Of a stretch of 64,000 bases of DNA, positions 28,577 to 38,044 are shown in pieces. This stretch comes from Sedimenticola thiotaurini (GTDB lineage Bacteria; Pseudomonadota; Gammaproteobacteria; Chromatiales; Chromatiaceae). The position numbers were made by a program, and so were the translations under genes. How positions within the stretch are numbered: the stretch's first letter is position 1; every line of letters begins with the position of its first letter. The notes beneath the pieces are model-generated. The model made no database searches and had not been told where the DNA came from. It saw only the letters and a program-made list of their open reading frames with translations. Location of the stretch: NCBI GenBank assembly GCA_007713595.1, contig VMRY01000001.1, forward strand, positions 1 to 64,000, read 5' to 3'.

Positions 28577-29957
28577 ACGCTTCTCGATACTTCCTGACTA
28601 CGTGAAGGGCTACTACATTCAATATCAAGGTGACGATAAACAGCAGTAATCCGAGAGCAAACGCCGCCAGCGTTTTAGGACTATCGAACTCCTGATCACC
28701 GACCAGCAGTGTCACAATCTGCACCGTTACAGTGGTAACACTCTGCAGAGGATTGGCCGTAAGATTAGCGGAGAGACCTGCCGCCATCACCACAATCATG
28801 GTCTCACCAATGGCACGCGAGACAGCCAGCAGGATGCCCCCCACAATACCGGGCAAAGCCGCTGGCAGAATTACATTTTTTACCGTTTCAGAGCGTGTGG
28901 CACCGATACCCAGCGAGGCATCCCGCATGGTCTGTGGCACCGCATTGATCACGTCATCCGACAGCGATGAGATAAACGGGATAATCATAATACCCATTAC
29001 CAAACCTGCCGCCAGAGCACTCTCCGACGAGACATCCAGTCCCAGCAGCTCACCGTTATTGCGGATAAAGGGTGCGACGGTTAGAGCAGCGAAGAAACCG
29101 TATACCACGGTGGGAATGCCGGCCAGAATCTCCAGTAGTGGCTTGGCATAGGCACGGAAACGACTGCCCGCATATTCCGATAGATAGATGGCGGACATTA
29201 AACCGATAGGCACAGCCACCAACATAGCAATCAGGGCAATCAGCAACGTACCGACAAAGAGAGGGATAACACCAAAGGCGCCGGATGAGCCGACCTGATC
29301 CGCACGAATCGCCATCTGCGGACTCCAGTCAAGCCCAAACAGAAAATCCGAAATGGGAATAATCTGAAAGAAACGTATTGACTCAAACAGCACGGACAGA
29401 ACAATTCCCAGCGTGGTAAAAATGGCGATAGTAGAGCAACCCACCAGCATCCACTTGATCGCTGCTTCGACCCGATTACGCGCCCTGTACTTCGGTGCGA
29501 TCCGCCTCCAGCCAAAAGTGAGACCCATTATCGCCAGACTCAGGACCACGACAAAAGAAGCGGCATAACTGGTCTGCTGTAAACTTTTATAATGTGCCGA
29601 TGCCTGCTCCATTGCAGGACTCACTTCACCTGAAACGATATTACCCTGTGCCAGGTTCTGGATATCATTGATCACCAGGCCAAGCTGGGCATCAGGCAGA
29701 CTGCGCACTGCTTCTGGCAGATCAGAAACCACCAGATCCCTGATCACACCGCTCTGCAGAGAGACCCATAAAAGCAGCACCAGTAACGCGGGCAATCCAG
29801 TCCACAAGGCGGTAAAGAAACCATAATAGGAGGGTAGTGAGTGGAGTGCGCGCACGCCACTTGGGCCACCCACCACTTTCTGGGAACGGCGAACACCCAG
29901 TTGGTAGGCTATAGCCATCAGGCCCAGCAGTATGATGATCAGAAGGGTGTTAGTCAT
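28569..29957 (-). CDS. pstC: Phosphate ABC transporter permease PstC (long form)
   Basis: 462 residues. Two N-terminal helices flank a periplasmic stretch (about 75-130), then the permease core with the EAA-type loop ASLGIGATRSETVKNVILPAALPG and SRAIGETMIVVMAAG. Longer than the E. coli protein, like its partner PstA; the two enlarged periplasmic regions probably belong together. Confidence 0.93.
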   Translation of the reverse strand: MTNTLLIIILLGLMAIAYQLGVRRSQKVVGGPSGVRALHSLPSYYGFFTALWTGLPALLVLLLWVSLQSGVIRDLVVSDLPEAVRSLPDAQLGLVINDIQNLAQGNIVSGEVSPAMEQASAHYKSLQQTSYAASFVVVLSLAIMGLTFGWRRIAPKYRARNRVEAAIKWMLVGCSTIAIFTTLGIVLSVLFESIRFFQIIPISDFLFGLDWSPQMAIRADQVGSSGAFGVIPLFVGTLLIALIAMLVAVPIGLMSAIYLSEYAGSRFRAYAKPLLEILAGIPTVVYGFFAALTVAPFIRNNGELLGLDVSSESALAAGLVMGIMIIPFISSLSDDVINAVPQTMRDASLGIGATRSETVKNVILPAALPGIVGGILLAVSRAIGETMIVVMAAGLSANLTANPLQSVTTVTVQIVTLLVGDQEFDSPKTLAAFALGLLLFIVTLILNVVALHVVRKYREAYE

Positions 29958-29995
29958 AATACGTCAGCAACTAAATTCTTCCCGGCTTAAGAACA

Positions 29996-30064
29996 GCAAG
30001 GCCCTCGCCTGATAGCCAGAAGAGGGCTTTGCCTCTCCGCTCATAATCTGTCACAAGAGCGGAG
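29996..30064 (-). promoter_or_regulatory. Two tandem hairpins between pstS and pstC
   Basis: On the minus strand, CTCCGCTC and GAGCGGAG (30057-30064 with 30035-30042) form one stem, and GCAAAGCCCTC with GAGGGCCTTGC (30022-30032 with 29996-30006, one mismatch) a second. Neither has a T-run. They fit a processing or mRNA-stabilising element that gives more PstS than membrane subunits. Confidence 0.55.
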
Positions 30065-30083
30065 ACGTTCGATTGCAAATGAT

Positions 30084-31133
30084 TTACTTGGTCAGCTTGA
30101 GTACGTTCAAACCCTTTACATCAGCAGCAAACTGATTGCGCTCCTGATTCGGCATCGGGATCATGCCCTTATCAACCAGGTAACCCTCTTCACCCCAGGA
30201 CTTGTCACTGGTGAACTCTGCCAGATACTCCTGAATACCAGGGATCTTGCCTACGTGCGCCTTCTTGACATAGAAGTAAAGTGGACGGGATACGGGGTAT
30301 GAACCATCGGCAATGGCGTCGAAGGTTGGCGCTATACCATCAACCAGTGAGCCTTGCACTTTGTCGGAGTTCTGGTCCAGGAAGCTGAAACCAAAGATAC
30401 CCACCGCTTTGGGATTACTCTCCAGCTTCTGCACGATCAGGTTGTCGTTTTCGCCGGCTTCAATGAAGGCACCATCTTCACGAATGGTATGACAGATGCC
30501 TTTGTAAGCCTTCTTATCTTTCTTTTTCATCGCTTTGATGAAATCAAAGCTCTTACAACCACCTTCCATTGCCAGCTCTACGAAGGCATCGCGGGTGCCT
30601 GAAGTAGGCGGTGGACCAAGTACTTCGATAGCCATATCAGGCAGTGCCGAGTTAACTTCTTTCCAGGTCTTATAGGGGTTGTCAACCAGCGCCTCACCAC
30701 CCTTTGGGTTTGGGACCTGCTTGGCCAATGCCAGGAAGACATCACGTCGGGTCAGATTCATCTGTTCGGCCGATTTCGCATTGGCCATGACAATGCCGTC
30801 ATAACCGATCTTCACTTCCACAACATCGGTCACACCATTGCTGGCACACTTCTCAACCTCTGAGCTCTTGATTCGGCGTGAGGCATTGGTGATATCCGGA
30901 TGCTCGACACCTACTCCCGCGCAGAACAGCTTGAAACCGCCGCCTGAACCGGTTGATTCAATCTTGGGGGTCTTGAATGCGCTGGTTTTACCAAAATTCT
31001 CAGCCACCACGGTAGCAAATGGATATACGGTAGATGAACCAACCACCGAGATGTAGTCGCGCGAGGCGGCATTGACAGTTGATACTGCGGCAGCAGTCAG
31101 TGCAGCAGCCAGGACGATACGATTTTTGATCAC
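30084..31133 (-). CDS. pstS: Periplasmic phosphate-binding protein PstS
   Basis: 349 residues starting at a GTG (31131-31133) placed 5 bases after GGAGG. Signal peptide about 1-22 (AAASTVNA-type cleavage). Phosphate-binding motifs: VVGSSTVYPFA near the start, STGSGGGFKLFCAG and PTSGTRDAFVELA. It binds phosphate in the periplasm and passes it to PstCAB. A Pho box and a leader hairpin lie upstream. Confidence 0.95.
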   Translation of the reverse strand: MIKNRIVLAAALTAAAVSTVNAASRDYISVVGSSTVYPFATVVAENFGKTSAFKTPKIESTGSGGGFKLFCAGVGVEHPDITNASRRIKSSEVEKCASNGVTDVVEVKIGYDGIVMANAKSAEQMNLTRRDVFLALAKQVPNPKGGEALVDNPYKTWKEVNSALPDMAIEVLGPPPTSGTRDAFVELAMEGGCKSFDFIKAMKKKDKKAYKGICHTIREDGAFIEAGENDNLIVQKLESNPKAVGIFGFSFLDQNSDKVQGSLVDGIAPTFDAIADGSYPVSRPLYFYVKKAHVGKIPGIQEYLAEFTSDKSWGEEGYLVDKGMIPMPNQERNQFAADVKGLNVLKLTK

Positions 31134-31139
31134 TGTGAC

Positions 31140-31178
31140 CTCCAGGTCGTGTAAATATTCTGTGTTGTTTACCTGGAG
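31140..31178 (-). promoter_or_regulatory. Leader hairpin covering the pstS ribosome-binding site
   Basis: CTCCAGGT (minus strand, 31171-31178) is exactly complementary to ACCTGGAG (31140-31147), and GTAAA/TTTAC can extend the helix inward. The downstream arm contains most of the GGAGG that serves the GTG start, so folding would hide it. Confidence 0.5.
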
Positions 31179-31197
31179 AGAATTATCGTTCCGCTTT

Positions 31198-31237
31198 GTT
31201 ACAGGAATCTTGGATTAATATTACAGATTTATGACAG
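31198..31237 (-). promoter_or_regulatory. PhoB box upstream of pstS
   Basis: CTGTCATAAATCTGTAAT (minus strand, 31237 down to 31220) matches the 7+4+7 Pho box. A further CTGTAAC (31204-31198) lies exactly two 11-base periods downstream. It sits 87 bases or more before the pstS start, just after the phoR stop. Confidence 0.85.
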
Positions 31238-31258
31238 ATGATCCGGGCCAGACAATGA

Positions 31259-32557
31259 TCAAGAGGCTACCCGGGAGTGTGGAAAGCGACAGGTGAACAC
31301 ACTCCCTTTACCCGGCTCGCTCTCAACCTGCAGGCGCGCATCATGTCGGGTCAATACGTGCTTTACTATCGCCAGACCCAGACCCGTTCCACCGCTCTCT
31401 CTGGAGCGTCCTATATCCACCCGATAAAAACGCTCGGTCAGGCGGGGAATATGCTCAGGGGAAATACCGATACCACTATCAGTTACCGAGAAGCAGGGGC
31501 CCGTACCAGAGAGCCACCAGCGAATGGCAATTGTGCCCTTTGCGGGCGTATAACGAACAGCATTGTAGGCCAGATTGGTAAAGGCGCTCTCCAACTCATG
31601 GCTGCTACCCACCAAGCGCAGACGCTCATCCGCATCCAGGGTAATGACCTGCTGTTTTTCGCCACTTAATTGACGGGCACCTTCCAGCACGCCGCGCAGT
31701 ATGGTAAAGACGCCAACCACACCCTGACCTTCACTGCTGCTGCGAGTCTCAAGGCGGGAGAGCAGCAACAGATCATCGACAATGCGCTGCATGCGCAAGG
31801 TCTGGATGCGCATCTGATCAATAATGCGCTTCCACGGCCCGGGGAAAGCATCCCCACTCTCCTGCATGGTCTCGACATAACCATGTACAACGGTCAGCGG
31901 TGTACGGATCTCATGGGAGACATTGGCCACAAAATCGCGCCTTACAATCTCCAGCTGATGCAGACGGGTAATGTCCCGCGCCTGAAGTAAGCGCTTACCT
32001 TTCCCATACGGGACAATACGAACTTCGAGACTGATATTGTCATTCACCGGCGCCGGCATATGCAGTGATCGACTGTAGTTACCGGCGTGTAAATAGCTGA
32101 TAAACACCGGATCAGTAACCAACTCATCAATCAGGGCACCCTTGTGCAGCTTTCTGTCCAAGCCGAGAAATTCTGAAGCTACGCTGTTCCACCAATCCAG
32201 ACGCCCCTCATCATTCAAGACAACTGTGGCATCCGGCAGTGCACCGGTAGACTCCAGAAAGCCACTGAGCATGCGACTGAGCTTGCGCTTGCGCTTTTGT
32301 CCGCGACCAGACAACTGGTCAACCCGCAGCATCAACGGCTGCCAGATGCCAATAGCATGGGGGCGCGGATAACTCTTGGGTTTATTCAGCCAGCGAGTAA
32401 AGCGGAAAAGTTGATAGAGGTGCCAACCCAGATAGAGAGTCAAGCCACCCCAGAGGAAGGGAATCAGAAAACCGGTTCCGAGGCCAAGCGCGATGAGCAG
32501 AACGGTAGCAAATCCGAAACCGACCAGCTCACCCCGCCACGCCTCCGGGAGGCTCAT
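31259..32557 (-). CDS. phoR: Phosphate regulon sensor kinase PhoR
   Basis: 432 residues. One or two N-terminal membrane helices (about 12-48), a PAS domain (about 95-195, with [22 protein letters not shown]), the HisKA box [22 protein letters not shown] with the phospho-His, and an ATPase domain with N, G1 (DSGIGIS) and G2 ([12 protein letters not shown]) boxes. It phosphorylates PhoB when phosphate is scarce. Start overlaps the phoB stop by 4 bases. Confidence 0.95.
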   Translation of the reverse strand: MSLPEAWRGELVGFGFATVLLIALGLGTGFLIPFLWGGLTLYLGWHLYQLFRFTRWLNKPKSYPRPHAIGIWQPLMLRVDQLSGRGQKRKRKLSRMLSGFLESTGALPDATVVLNDEGRLDWWNSVASEFLGLDRKLHKGALIDELVTDPVFISYLHAGNYSRSLHMPAPVNDNISLEVRIVPYGKGKRLLQARDITRLHQLEIVRRDFVANVSHEIRTPLTVVHGYVETMQESGDAFPGPWKRIIDQMRIQTLRMQRIVDDLLLLSRLETRSSSEGQGVVGVFTILRGVLEGARQLSGEKQQVITLDADERLRLVGSSHELESAFTNLAYNAVRYTPAKGTIAIRWWLSGTGPCFSVTDSGIGISPEHIPRLTERFYRVDIGRSRESGGTGLGLAIVKHVLTRHDARLQVESEPGKGSVFTCRFPHSRVAS

Positions 32558-33252
32558 CGAGCAGCGACCTGCTCCGAAAACCGATAACCTGCGCCACGGA
32601 CAGTCTGAATCAGGCCATCCATCTCAAAAGGCTCCAACGCCTGGCGAAGACGACGGATATGCACATCGACCGTGCGCTCCTCGATGTAGACATTGGTGCC
32701 CCAGACCTTATCCAGCAAGCGGGAGCGGCTATAGACTTTCTCACGGTGGGTCATAAAGAAGTGCAGCAGTTTGAATTCCGTTGGACCAAGCTCGATGGGT
32801 TGATCGCTCATGGTGACACGATAGGAGACCGGGTCCAGACGCATATCCCCTGCCTGCACCGCTTCTTCCGTGGTATGGGGTGAGACGCGACGCAAAATAA
32901 CTTTTATACGGGCAACCAGCTCCTTGGGCGAAAACGGCTTGGTAACATAGTCTTCTGCACCACACTCCAGACCGCGAACCTTGTCATCCTCTTCGCCCCG
33001 GGCGGTGAGCATAATGATGGGTATATCCCGGGTAACCGCATCCTGTTTCAGTTCACGGGTATACTCCACACCGCTGGTGCCGGGTAACATCCAATCCATC
33101 AGAATCAGATCAGGTGGCACGTCAGCCAGGGCCGTCTTGGCCTGATCGACACTCTCCGCACCGATCACGTCATAGCCGGATTGTTCCAGCACGAAATGGA
33201 TCATCTCCCGCACTGCGGATTCATCTTCAACGACCAGAATTTTTGTGGCCAT
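32554..33252 (-). CDS. phoB: Phosphate regulon response regulator PhoB
   Basis: 232 residues. Receiver domain with acidic residues in VVEDE, phospho-Asp in [13 protein letters not shown] and Lys in TKPF; OmpR-type winged helix with [32 protein letters not shown] and [10 protein letters not shown]. First gene of the phoBR unit, with a Pho box 70 bases upstream, hence likely self-activating. Confidence 0.96.
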   Translation of the reverse strand: MATKILVVEDESAVREMIHFVLEQSGYDVIGAESVDQAKTALADVPPDLILMDWMLPGTSGVEYTRELKQDAVTRDIPIIMLTARGEEDDKVRGLECGAEDYVTKPFSPKELVARIKVILRRVSPHTTEEAVQAGDMRLDPVSYRVTMSDQPIELGPTEFKLLHFFMTHREKVYSRSRLLDKVWGTNVYIEERTVDVHIRRLRQALEPFEMDGLIQTVRGAGYRFSEQVAAR

Positions 33253-33321
33253 GATTGTTAGCTCTGCCTTCTGTAATTAATCAATTTCGAGTGTATCAGG
33301 CGAATATTACACCTTTGCTTC

Positions 33322-33339
33322 ATTACAGTTTGATGACAG
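33322..33339 (-). promoter_or_regulatory. PhoB box upstream of phoB
   Basis: CTGTCATCAAACTGTAAT on the minus strand matches the 7+4+7 Pho box with spacing exactly as in the pstS box. It ends 70 bases before the phoB ATG and supports autoregulation. Confidence 0.82.
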
Positions 33340-33390
33340 CCCGGGGAGCCACTACGCTCACGCCGGGTGAATCCGCTGGTTAAAAACCGG

Positions 33391-33723
33391 TTACCAACTG
33401 AATAACACCCATTGGGGAATGGCGATATTTCCTGGGTGAGCCTCCTGGCGCACATCCATCTCACCGTCGCCATCATTATCCAGCAGATAATAGGGAGGGC
33501 CAGCAATAGGCGTGATCTTTACCATGTACATACGGCCATTGATGCGGTACTCCTGAATCGTGCCCTTCTCGCTCTCAATAATGGTCACTTCAGGCTCAAG
33601 CACCTCACCACTCTCTACCTGAGGCGGTAAATCAGGCGGTTCTGGCAGCGGCGCAGGCTCTTCTGCGTAAGCACCATAAGGCAGCACCAGCAGAAGCAGT
33701 GAGGCCAGCAATGTTCTTTTCAT
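33391..33723 (-). CDS. DUF2782 exported protein
   Basis: 110 residues. Signal peptide (about 1-20, ending AYA), a proline-rich stretch (EEPAPLPEPPDLPPQ) and a compact domain with EVTIIESEKGTIQEYRINGRMYMVKITP and PPYYLLDNDGDGEMD. This matches the DUF2782 family of gammaproteobacterial periplasmic proteins of unknown role. It lies just upstream of phoB on the same strand but has its own spacing of 138 bases. Confidence 0.85.
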   Translation of the reverse strand: MKRTLLASLLLLVLPYGAYAEEPAPLPEPPDLPPQVESGEVLEPEVTIIESEKGTIQEYRINGRMYMVKITPIAGPPYYLLDNDGDGEMDVRQEAHPGNIAIPQWVLFSW

Positions 33724-33939
33724 TATCTCTGTTCCTTAAAAACTACATGTAGTATTCACTGAATATCAGATGTGGCTAGAAAATACCGAGATCAAGATCC
33801 AACCCTGACTATTTTCTATCCAGCTAAACCGATACAAATCCCTCTGCATCTGACACCCTTATCTAATTTTAGCGGCTCTGGCCTGATTTATTAGGGATTG
33901 TCACGCCGAAGTAACAAATTATTCCGAACCGAAATCATA

Positions 33940-34653
33940 TTACAGTTCCAGCAGAATTTCCCGTTCCGAGAGTGAAGGCTCAAAGCCCCGCGATTCGTAA
34001 TGGGCAAATATGGCATCCACCACCTCCTGCGGCTCCTCACAGACCTGAACCAAGTCAAGATCACTGGGCGAGATGGTCCCTGCTTTGCACATACTCTCCC
34101 GCATCCAGTCTAGCAGGCCAGCCCAGAATGCACCGTTTACCAGGATCACGGGGATACGGCGGGTCTTGCCTGTCTGTATCAGAGTCAAGATCTCTGCCAA
34201 CTCATCCAGGGTGCCAAATCCACCCGGCATCACCACATAGGCAGATGCATACTTTACAAACATCACCTTGCGGGAAAAAAAGTGTTTGAAATTAAGCGAT
34301 ATATTCTGATAACTATTGGGAGTCTGTTCTTTGGGCAACTCAATATTCAGACCCACACTGGGCGCACGCCCCCTGTGGCCGCCCTTGTTGGCTGCCTCCA
34401 TGATACCGGGGCCACCGCCACTCACCACGGCAAAACCACTTTCAGAGAGCAGATAGGCAATCTGCTCCGCCTTGAGGTAATCTACGGTATCCGGCTTTTC
34501 ACGCGCCGAACCAAAGATACTGACGGCTGGCCAGATCCCTGAAAGCCGCTCAAACCCCTCGACAAATTCCGCCATGATCTGGAACACCTTCCAGGACTCC
34601 CGGGAGAGCTGACTCTGCTGCGGACGCCCGCTATAATCTTTATTCTTCGACAT
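33940..34653 (-). CDS. LOG/TIGR00730 family Rossmann-fold protein
   Basis: 237 residues. The family motifs SGGGPGIMEAANKG and VMPGGFGTLDELAEILT are intact, with the catalytic Arg and Glu in place. Relatives cleave nucleoside monophosphates to base and ribose 5-phosphate (the plant LOG reaction, or PpnN-like activity in bacteria). It is monocistronic and diverges from rep. Confidence 0.88.
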   Translation of the reverse strand: MSKNKDYSGRPQQSQLSRESWKVFQIMAEFVEGFERLSGIWPAVSIFGSAREKPDTVDYLKAEQIAYLLSESGFAVVSGGGPGIMEAANKGGHRGRAPSVGLNIELPKEQTPNSYQNISLNFKHFFSRKVMFVKYASAYVVMPGGFGTLDELAEILTLIQTGKTRRIPVILVNGAFWAGLLDWMRESMCKAGTISPSDLDLVQVCEEPQEVVDAIFAHYESRGFEPSLSEREILLEL

Positions 34654-34752
34654 CTGGCCTAACCCTCATCTTTTCCGCATAATACCGACAGAGAGACCTG
34701 CCCGGTTCATCACACCCTTTACTAGATTCTATCCTGTTTTTGATTCAATGAG

Positions 34753-36762
34753 ATGTCTGATCTGAACCCCAGTCAGCGAGAGGCTGCACGACATACCGAC
34801 TCCCCCCTGCTGGTGCTGGCCGGTGCTGGCTCGGGTAAAACACGGGTAATCACCCGCAAGATTGCCTACCTGATCGAAACCATGGGCCTGGAACCGCGTC
34901 ACATCACCGCCGTCACCTTCACCAACAAGGCCGCCAGGGAGATGAAAGAGCGGGTCGCTGAACTATTGAAAGGAAAAAAGAGTAAAGGACTCAGCATCTC
35001 CACCTTTCATACCCTGGGTCTGAATATCATCCGCAAAGAGCACAAACTGCTGGGCTTGAAGTCGGGCTTTAGCATCTTTGACGCACAGGATGCAGAAGGA
35101 CTCCTGAAAGAGCTGCTGCGTAAGGGCCAGGGGGATGATGAAGTCGCCTCCAGCTACCAGTGGCGCATTTCGGAGTGGAAGAATGACATGCTTTCGCCTG
35201 AGCAGGCACTCACCGCAGCAGAGAACGAGCTGGACCAACGCACTGCCCTGCTCTACACACACTATCAACGCTCACTTCGCGCCTTCAATGCAGTTGATTT
35301 TGATGACCTGATACTGCTCCCAGTGCAACTGTTCCGCGACTCGCCAGAGACACTGGAACTGTGGCAAAACCGCATTCGTCACCTGCTGGTGGATGAATAT
35401 CAGGACACCAATCTCAGTCAGTATGAACTGGTACGGCAGCTGGTGGGCGTGCGACAGGCCTTGACCGTTGTGGGTGACGATGACCAGTCTATCTATGCCT
35501 GGCGAGGGGCCCGCCCGGAAAACCTGATCCGACTGAAAGAGGACTTCCCCCGTCTGAAAGTGGTCAAGTTGGAACAGAATTACCGCTCTTCCGGCCGCAT
35601 CCTCAAGGCCGCCAACACCCTGATCGCGAATAACCCCCATGTGTTTGAAAAAAGGCTCTGGTGTGATCTGGGACCAGGCGATCCGATCCGGGTGATGAGC
35701 TGCAAGAATGAGCTGCATGAATCTGAAAAGGTGGTATCAGAGATCATTCATCACAAATTCACATCCGGTGCTGCCCATGGTGACTACGCCATCCTTTATC
35801 GCGGCAATCACCAGGCCAAACTGTTCGAGAGCGCCCTGCGCCAGCACAACATCCCCTACTTCCTCAGTGGCGGCACCTCCTTTTTCAGCCGCGCTGAAAT
35901 TAAGGATGTGATGGCCTATCTCCGGCTGCTGGCAAACCCGGACGATGATGCCGCCTTCCTGCGCATCGTCAACACGCCGCGGCGCGAGATTGGCGCCAGC
36001 ACCATGGAAAAGCTCGGGAACTATGCGACAGAACGCAATACGAGCCTGCTGGCGGCCTGCAGTGAACTCGGGATAGAACAGCTCCTGTCGAAGCGTCCAC
36101 TGGAACGGCTACAGGAGTTTGCCCACTGGATTGCCCATTACCAGCACCGGGCCGAAGAGGATCATCCTGTTCAGACCGTACGCGACATGCTCAAAGAGCT
36201 GCAATACGAAGAGTGGATCTATGAAAAGGCCTCCAGTGACAAGGTGGCCGAACGACGCTGGGAGAATGTGCTGGAACTGGTGCAGTGGCTTGATCAGTTG
36301 CACAAGGGGGACAAGGTCGGGGAGAGCCTCAGCGAGATGGTAAGTCATCTTGCCCTGCAGGATATTCTGGAACGCCAGGAGGATGACAGCGGCAATGACC
36401 AGGTTCACCTGATGACCCTGCACGCCTCAAAGGGCCTGGAGTTCCCCCATGTCTTTCTGGTCGGCATGGAAGAGGAGCTACTACCCCATAAGAGCAGCAT
36501 CGAAGAGGACAATATCGAGGAGGAGCGACGGCTGGCCTATGTCGGTATCACCCGTGCGCAACGGACCCTTACTATCAGTTTTGCCCAGAAACGTAAACGC
36601 TTTGGCGAGATCATCGCCTGTGAACCGAGCCGCTTCCTGGCTGAGCTGCCCGAGGAAGACCTGAAATGGGAAGGGCGAGAAGATGACACCCTCTCCACTG
36701 AGGAGAAGCAGGACAGGGGCAACGCCCATCTCGCCAACATGCGCGCAATGCTGGGAAAATAA
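34753..36762 (+). CDS. rep: ATP-dependent DNA helicase Rep
   Basis: 669 residues, the usual size of Rep. Superfamily 1A motifs in order: Q-motif LNPSQREA, Walker A LAGAGSGKT (about 22-30), TFTNKAAREMKER, VDEYQDTN (motif II), VGDDDQSIYAWRGA (motif III), LEQNYRSS (IV), LMTLHASKGLEFPHVFLVG (V) and EERRLAYVGITRAQ (VI). It unwinds DNA 3' to 5', clearing proteins from replication forks and helping restart. Overall length and motif context favour Rep over UvrD. Confidence 0.93.
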   Translation: MSDLNPSQREAARHTDSPLLVLAGAGSGKTRVITRKIAYLIETMGLEPRHITAVTFTNKAAREMKERVAELLKGKKSKGLSISTFHTLGLNIIRKEHKLLGLKSGFSIFDAQDAEGLLKELLRKGQGDDEVASSYQWRISEWKNDMLSPEQALTAAENELDQRTALLYTHYQRSLRAFNAVDFDDLILLPVQLFRDSPETLELWQNRIRHLLVDEYQDTNLSQYELVRQLVGVRQALTVVGDDDQSIYAWRGARPENLIRLKEDFPRLKVVKLEQNYRSSGRILKAANTLIANNPHVFEKRLWCDLGPGDPIRVMSCKNELHESEKVVSEIIHHKFTSGAAHGDYAILYRGNHQAKLFESALRQHNIPYFLSGGTSFFSRAEIKDVMAYLRLLANPDDDAAFLRIVNTPRREIGASTMEKLGNYATERNTSLLAACSELGIEQLLSKRPLERLQEFAHWIAHYQHRAEEDHPVQTVRDMLKELQYEEWIYEKASSDKVAERRWENVLELVQWLDQLHKGDKVGESLSEMVSHLALQDILERQEDDSGNDQVHLMTLHASKGLEFPHVFLVGMEEELLPHKSSIEEDNIEEERRLAYVGITRAQRTLTISFAQKRKRFGEIIACEPSRFLAELPEEDLKWEGREDDTLSTEEKQDRGNAHLANMRAMLGK

Positions 36763-36782
36763 TCACCCATCGGGCAACAAAA

Positions 36783-36806
36783 AAGGGCATGCCGAGGCAT
36801 GCCCTT
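36783..36806. terminator. Bidirectional terminator between rep and the cytochrome gene
   Basis: AAGGGCATGCC (36783-36793) pairs with GGCATGCCCTT (36796-36806). On the minus strand TTTTTTG follows directly, making a good terminator for the cytochrome gene, and the plus side ends in a weaker TTAATTT for rep. Confidence 0.85.
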
Positions 36807-36828
36807 AATTTAAAGGTAAAAACTTGAA

Positions 36829-37617
36829 TTAGCGGGGTATTTTACTCAACCAGCCAGCAATCGCCTTGATATCATCATCAGATACGCTAGCCATAATCCC
36901 CTTCATAGCCGCTGTCTGGCCGTTGTTACGGGCACCACTCTTGATATCCTTCATCTGGTTAACAATATAGGGCTCTGGCAACGAGGCCACCTTCGGATAG
37001 GTGGTCATTATAGGGGCTTTACCCTCCGCACCGTGACAAGCGCTACAACCCTTTGAGGTATAGAGCGCAGCACCTGGATCAGACGAAGGGGCTGCAGCAG
37101 GTGCAGGCGTTGCCGCCGCTGCGGGTGCAGCTGCAGCTGCTGGAGCTGCTGCAACACGGGGCAGACCACTCAGCCAAGCCGCGAGCACTTTCATTTCATC
37201 TTCAGATACGGCCGCCATAATCCCCTTCATGGCGGCGGTCTGACCGTTATTGCGGGCACCACTCTTGATATCCTTGAGCTGATTAACAATGTACGGCTCA
37301 GGCAAGGAGGCAACCTTTGGATAGGTCGACATAATCGGGGCACGCCCCTCTGCACCATGACAGGCGGTACACCCTTTCGCCGTGTAGAGCGCTTCACCCG
37401 GATCAGCCGGCGCAGCGGCAGGTGCAGGAGACACTGCAGCAGTGCTCATAGGGGCCGCCGCAGATTGGGCCTGGCCCTCTACCGCCACCTGCCCGACAGG
37501 TTTAATCCGCTCAATCACCTCGGCACGCTCTTCTGCCAGAGCTGGGCCGCTGATCACTAGAACCGCCATACCTGCAACTGCCAAGTGTTTTATCTGGGAA
37601 ACAACTTTATGGCTCAC
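36829..37617 (-). CDS. Exported dihaem cytochrome c with duplicated class I domains
   Basis: 262 residues. Signal peptide (about 1-28), an Ala/Pro linker, then two nearly identical haem domains: CTACH (Cys83, Cys86, His87) and CSACH (Cys191, Cys194, His195), each followed about 40 residues later by AAMKGIM, whose Met is the likely sixth ligand. The domains are separated by a very Ala/Pro-rich linker (about 155-180). It resembles cytochrome c4/c553-type electron carriers, matured by the Ccm proteins encoded nearby. The high similarity of the two halves points to recent duplication. Confidence 0.9.
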   Translation of the reverse strand: MSHKVVSQIKHLAVAGMAVLVISGPALAEERAEVIERIKPVGQVAVEGQAQSAAAPMSTAAVSPAPAAAPADPGEALYTAKGCTACHGAEGRAPIMSTYPKVASLPEPYIVNQLKDIKSGARNNGQTAAMKGIMAAVSEDEMKVLAAWLSGLPRVAAAPAAAAAPAAAATPAPAAAPSSDPGAALYTSKGCSACHGAEGKAPIMTTYPKVASLPEPYIVNQMKDIKSGARNNGQTAAMKGIMASVSDDDIKAIAGWLSKIPR

Positions 37618-37804
37618 TGTCTAACTCCTCATACATCCGGGTCAAAAGGGGGCGAACGTGTCGACATCTACCCCCAAAGGTAAATACTGGCCGCAGTATA
37701 GCGGCAACCGCGTTAAAGATCGACTGAAACCCCTTTATCGCAGCATCAAAAACCGCTTTGGGATAGACGTCACTTGGGCTGAAGGGTAATATACGCCCTC
37801 TTCA

Positions 37805-37881
37805 GCGCCCGTAGCTCAGCTGGATAGAGTACTGCCCTCCGAAGGCAGGGGTCACAGGTTCGAATCCTGTCGGGCGCGCCA
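37805..37881 (+). tRNA. tRNA-Arg (anticodon CCG)
   Basis: 77 bases including an encoded CCA. Acceptor GCGCCCG (37805-37811) pairs with CGGGCGC (37871-37877); the anticodon arm CTGCC-CTCCGAA-GGCAG places CCG in the loop; the T arm has GGTTCGAATCC. It marks the edge of the accessory region that follows. Confidence 0.95.
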
Positions 37882-38044
37882 ATTAAATCAATGGGTTAGA
37901 AACCAACTTAGCCACGCTGGCTCCATTTAGGTGGAATAGAGCTCAAAACAGACCCATATCTCGAAAAACACCCTATTAAATGGAACACCCAAGGAACAAG
38001 TCTTAAGCACAAGATAGATTGATACATGAATGGCTTTTTAGTCC

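Noticed and set aside
33777-33818. Inverted repeat TAGAAAATA / TATTTTCTA between the DUF2782 and LOG-family genes
   Set aside because: A+T-only arms with a 24-nt loop; too weak to call a terminator or operator.
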